From NCBI RefSeq assembly GCF_022346995.1, contig NZ_JAKRNM010000003.1:1-64000 (forward strand): a stretch of 64,000 nt of DNA, written 5' to 3'. The position numbers and the translations under genes are program-made. The first letter of the stretch is position 1. Every line of letters begins with the position of its first letter. The stretch is from Paenibacillus sp. ACRRY. Lineage in GTDB: Bacteria > Bacillota > Bacilli > Paenibacillales > Paenibacillaceae. Below the pieces are notes generated by a model. That model made no database searches and had not been told where the DNA came from. It worked only from the letters and a program-made list of their open reading frames with translations. Positions 61,301-64,000 of this stretch are shown here, piece after piece.

Positions 61301-64000
61301 CTTCCGTGCTGTCCCATGCCAGTGGACGTGAGGCAAGAACACCTCAAGAGGAGATGCTGTGCAGTTTGTTCGCTGAAATTCTGGGTGTTGCTCGTGTAGG
61401 GATCGACGATGACTTCTTCGAACTTGGTGGTCATTCCCTCCTTGCAGGCCGTATAACAGCCCGGATTCGGGATGTGTTTGGAGCAGAACTGAACATTGGC
61501 AGTGTATTCGAGTCACCAACGGCAGCAGGCCTCGCCAAGAGATTGGATCAGGTGGGTTCAGTCCGACCAGGGATACAACCTGTTCCCCGTCAAGTCGAGA
61601 TTCCTCTCTCCTTTGCTCAGCGGCGGCTCTGGTTCCTGTATTGTCTGGAAGGACCGAGCCCCACGTACAATATTCCGCTTGTGGTGCGGTTATCCGGCAA
61701 ACTTGATATACCTGCACTTCAAGCTGCCGTTCAGGACATTGTTGATCGCCATGAGACGTTGAGAACGTTATATCCGCCAGAGCTTGGCTCTGCAAGCCAG
61801 ACCATTCTGGATGCAGCTGATGTTCGCGTAAACCTTCGAGTAAGTGCCATTGCTGAAAATAATTTGGCGGAACTTCTGACCGAAGCTTCCCGGTACAGCT
61901 TCGAGCTCTCAAGCGAACCGGGTATCCGTACGGAGCTGTTTACATCCGGTCCAGACGAGCATGTTCTGTTGTTACTGCTTCATCATATAGCTGGAGATGG
62001 TTGGTCCCTGTCGCCTTTGATGCGGGACTTGTCCCAAGCATACAGGGCACGTGTTCAGGGGGCGGCGCCATCCTGGGAACCTCTGCGCGTTCAATATGCA
62101 GATTACGCGGTGTGGCAGGATCGACTGCTTGGAGATGAAGGGCAGCCGGACAGCCTGATTGCAAGGCAGCTTGAGTTCTGGAGCCGTCAACTGGAAGGCT
62201 TGCCGGAACAAGTGACGTTTCCAGCCGATTATCCGCGTCCGGTGGTCTCCAGCTACCGGGGGGGAACGATCCCGTTTACCATTAGTCAGAAACTGCATGA
62301 ACAGCTCTTGGCTGTGGCGCGGGAGAACAAGGTCAGTCTCTTCATGGTTTTGCATGCCGTATTGTCGGTACTGCTTACACGCATGGGAGCGGGTACGGAT
62401 ATTGCGATTGGTACCCCAATTGCCGGCAGGATCGACGATGCACTGGACGAAGTGGTGGGCATGTTCATCAATACCCTTGTGCTGCGTACAGACACTTCCG
62501 GGGATCCAACGTTCCGTGAACTGCTGGCACGTGTGCGGGAAGTGGACCTGGCTGCTTACGAACATCAGGATCTGCCTTTTGAGCGTTTGGTTGAAGTGCT
62601 GAATCCGTCCAGATCCCGCTCCAAGCATCCACTCTTTCAGGTGATGCTGGTCCTGCAGAATACGCCAGACGTTCAGCTGGATCTGCCAAGTGTGGTATCC
62701 CAAACGAATATGCAGGGCGTGGGTTCATCCAAATTCGACCTGACTGTGGAGCTCACGGAACAGCGTGAACACAATGGTTCACCAGCGGGAGTCGAAGGCG
62801 TGCTGGAGTACAGTACGGATCTTTTCCGGGAATCCACGGCAGCAGAACTTGTGGTCCGATTGATCCAGGTGCTGGAGGATGCCGTCCAGCAAACGGATGA
62901 ACCCATTAGCTGCTTTAACGTGGTAACTCCCAAGGAACGTTCGCTCTTGGAGCAGCAGTGCTTTGCCGTAGCGGATGATGCTTCTTTACCTGGAATGACC
63001 ATTGCTGAGCGCTTTGAAGTTCAGGCAGCGGCTACCCCCGATGCACCGGCTGTGAGCTTGGGAGACACGGTCATTAACTATCAAGAGCTCAATGAAAGAG
63101 CCAACAGGCTGGCAAGATTGTTGATTGCTGAAGGTGTGGGCCCAGAGCAGATGGTTGCACTTGCACTGCCACGTTCCACAGAGATGGTGGTCTGTATTCT
63201 GGCTGTGTTAAAAGCAGGGGCGGCCTATCTTCCGCTTGATCCGAATTATCCATCAGACCGATTGACGCATATGCTGACAGACGCAGCTCCGGGCGTAATG
63301 ATTACCAACGAGGAAGTATCGTCCCTGCTGCCTCAGATGGAATCCGTACAATGGTTGAATCTGGACGACGCTCAAACCATTCAACGGCTGTCTGCTCAGG
63401 ATGAACGAAATCCCGCAGATGGTGAGCGCAATGGACGCGTGTCTCCCCTCAGTCCGGCTTACATGATCTATACCTCGGGTTCCACAGGCAAACCAAAGGG
63501 AGTGGTTATTCCCCATGCGAATGTGATCCGGTTATTTGAGGCCACACAGCACTGGTTCCAATTTGATGCGAGTGATGTATGGACGTTATTCCATTCTTAT
63601 GCATTTGACTTCTCAGTCTGGGAGATCTGGGGACCACTGCTGCACGGGGGCAGGCTGGTCATTGTGCCGCATGAGATTAGTCGCTCTCCAGGTGCATTCC
63701 TGCAGCTGCTTGCCCAGCAAGAGGTAACGGTGTTGAATCAGACGCCGTCAGCATTCTACCAGCTGATGCAGGCAGATCGGGAGCATCCGGAGTGGGGGCA
63801 GAAGCTTGGGCTCCGCTACGTGATCTTTGGAGGCGAGGCACTGGAGCTCGGTCGGTTGGAGGATTGGTATGGTCGCCATCCAGATAATGCACCAAAACTG
63901 ATTAATATGTATGGCATTACAGAGACCACCGTCCATGTCAGCTATCAGGAACTGCATGCGAGCAGTGCCGCAGAAGGAGCCAGCAGCTGGATCGGCTGCG
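58399..64000 (+). CDS. dhbF: Dimodular NRPS DhbF, 5' part (runs off the right edge)
   Basis: An open frame of 1867 codons to the window end: C1 (HHIAIDGYG, residue 140), A1 ([11 protein letters not shown], 624), carrier T1 ([12 protein letters not shown], 1010), C2 ([14 protein letters not shown], 1193) and most of A2 ([11 protein letters not shown], 1691). Reading the specificity pocket against GrsA, A2 gives DFWNIGMVH plus the invariant Lys expected later, the Thr code. A1 gives DILQIGQIY, near but not equal to the Gly code. B. subtilis DhbF builds (DHB-Gly-Thr)3 and ends T-TE. TTG 58399 matches the B. subtilis N-terminus in length; TTG 58381, overlapping the dhbB stop with GGAG 7 bases upstream, is the alternative. 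Confidence 0.94.
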   Translation, partial: MSQRRNGTWPMSAAQSGIWFAHQLNPENPMYNTGEYVVIHGSVDVQQFEQSVRQTVAEAETLNMVYGENEHGPYQTLNQKGDHWPFHVLDVRSEQDPHAAAIAWMHQDLASPVNLATGPVFTEALFQVSEGCYYWYQRVHHIAIDGYGVSLITRRVASLYTARVKGGSGESVTETRAFGPLSSVIQEDEVYHESAAREQDRTFWLERYADEPDVVSLGEKASRTADHFLRQTIELAQSDRDRLQDAAARYGVTWPDLFIAAAAIYVHRITGARDVILALPVMCRLGSAALRVPGMVMNVLPLRLNVESDMRISVLAEQIVREIRAIRKHQRYRHQDLRRDLKLLGENRRLFGPMINVMPFHHELNFAGQRGVIHNLSTGPVDDLSIHVVDQGHGHGLRIDFDANPSVYSESDLLSHQLRYMQLLNSMMQEGTEEQYVGQMEVLRPEERDWVLNGWNQTQHEAPERNSAAMFEQQVRRTPSAMAATFEAESVTYAELNERSNRLAHELIQHYKVGPEQIVAIAMPRSLEVVVAILAVHKTGAAYLPLDPDYPEERIIYMLEDARPACLITMKHNLSHLQHMSNVPMLALDEPKVAARIDRQSGSNPEPEDLTTDASLLNPSYIIYTSGSTGKPKGVAVTHLGLSNLLEDMKLRLKVGPQDRWLSVTTIAFDISVLEVFLPLTTGARLDIARKETILDPVALAAQMRRRGTTIMQATPTLWQSLVTSKPGTFDGLTVITGGEALSEELKLSLQEMGCHVHNQYGPTETTIYSTAAAMTADSTGKPSIGGPVRNTQLYVLDGSLNPVPPGVVGELYIAGDGLARGYLGRPDLTAERFVASPFGQAGSRMYRTGDLAKWLSDGSIDYLGRADHQIKIRGFRIELGEIESVISRYPGVAQVTVMAREDQPGNPRLAAYVVATSEYTSGMDLSLLRAHVADVLPDYMVPAAFMNLAEMPLTPNKKIDRKQLPVPSVLSHASGREARTPQEEMLCSLFAEILGVARVGIDDDFFELGGHSLLAGRITARIRDVFGAELNIGSVFESPTAAGLAKRLDQVGSVRPGIQPVPRQVEIPLSFAQRRLWFLYCLEGPSPTYNIPLVVRLSGKLDIPALQAAVQDIVDRHETLRTLYPPELGSASQTILDAADVRVNLRVSAIAENNLAELLTEASRYSFELSSEPGIRTELFTSGPDEHVLLLLLHHIAGDGWSLSPLMRDLSQAYRARVQGAAPSWEPLRVQYADYAVWQDRLLGDEGQPDSLIARQLEFWSRQLEGLPEQVTFPADYPRPVVSSYRGGTIPFTISQKLHEQLLAVARENKVSLFMVLHAVLSVLLTRMGAGTDIAIGTPIAGRIDDALDEVVGMFINTLVLRTDTSGDPTFRELLARVREVDLAAYEHQDLPFERLVEVLNPSRSRSKHPLFQVMLVLQNTPDVQLDLPSVVSQTNMQGVGSSKFDLTVELTEQREHNGSPAGVEGVLEYSTDLFRESTAAELVVRLIQVLEDAVQQTDEPISCFNVVTPKERSLLEQQCFAVADDASLPGMTIAERFEVQAAATPDAPAVSLGDTVINYQELNERANRLARLLIAEGVGPEQMVALALPRSTEMVVCILAVLKAGAAYLPLDPNYPSDRLTHMLTDAAPGVMITNEEVSSLLPQMESVQWLNLDDAQTIQRLSAQDERNPADGERNGRVSPLSPAYMIYTSGSTGKPKGVVIPHANVIRLFEATQHWFQFDASDVWTLFHSYAFDFSVWEIWGPLLHGGRLVIVPHEISRSPGAFLQLLAQQEVTVLNQTPSAFYQLMQADREHPEWGQKLGLRYVIFGGEALELGRLEDWYGRHPDNAPKLINMYGITETTVHVSYQELHASSAAEGASSWIGC

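Noticed and set aside
61235..61912. 225-residue minus-strand frame inside dhbF
   Set aside because: Antisense of the T1-C2 region of the NRPS; Gln/His/Arg-rich shadow.
1..64000. CRISPR arrays, insertion sequences, tRNA or rRNA genes, phage genes
   Set aside because: I found no regularly spaced repeats, transposase motifs, tRNA T-loop sequences in context, rRNA segments or phage structural genes.

Overview
The window looks like a chromosomal segment of a Paenibacillus-type Firmicute. The evidence is consensus sigma-A promoters, strong GGAGG ribosome sites with many TTG/GTG starts, hairpin-plus-T terminators, a T-box leader, an S-layer (SLH) protein, a GH5 cellulase, a VanZ/RDD protein, a MocR-ddl pair and a dhb-type catechol siderophore locus. 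I see no rRNA, tRNA, insertion sequence, phage gene or CRISPR array. Most of the window is a patchwork of short operons, each with its own regulator and terminator.

Layout. 0-9.7 kb: partial leucine-rich-repeat exoprotein, lipid kinase, aldo/keto reductase, then a peptide quorum-sensing pair (an HTH-TPR receptor at 3033-4415 and a 46-residue exported propeptide at 4378-4518, which overlaps it), a GntR/YtrA-type ABC operon, a PEP-mutase-family enzyme, Ada, and a lipoprotein. 9.7-17.7 kb: CdsA-like membrane protein, a permuted papain-like hydrolase, VOC and Lrp proteins, a glycerate uptake/kinase operon with its CdaR regulator and matching operators, and a divergent HxlR/SDR pair whose SDR is frameshifted. 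17.8-21.9 kb: a 1333-residue SLH surface protein. 22-28 kb: a GbsR-type regulator beside a Ugp-like ABC importer, HAD phosphatase, SMR transporter and metallophosphoesterase, which reads as a phosphoester (possibly choline-phosphoester) scavenging cassette; a parS-like sequence follows it. 28-49.7 kb: PnbA-type esterase, VanZ, PhnA, a T-box leader in front of a methyltransferase, LLM oxidoreductase, TetR/SDR pair with operators, GH5 cellulase, small DUF proteins, a lipoprotein with an apparent ATC start, GNATs, MocR-ddl, an MFS exporter, an 0.8 kb gene-poor stretch, a GIY-YIG protein and a Bax-inhibitor-like protein.

49.8-64 kb is a Fur-controlled iron acquisition island: an AraC-type siderophore-responsive regulator (Btr-like), a ferri-siderophore binding lipoprotein, a BesA-like esterase and dhbACEBF. 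dhbF runs off the right edge after C-A-T-C and most of a second A domain. Fur boxes stand before the first three genes. DHB is made by DhbC/B/A, activated by DhbE onto the carrier domain of DhbB, and extended by DhbF with a small amino acid (Gly or Ala) and Thr, giving bacillibactin or the closely related paenibactin.

My strongest hunt results are the overlapping receptor-propeptide pair, the T-box-controlled methyltransferase, the GbsR/Ugp/phosphatase/SMR cassette, the matching CdaR operators, the parS-like site, the likely ATC start codon and the unusual first adenylation-domain code of DhbF.
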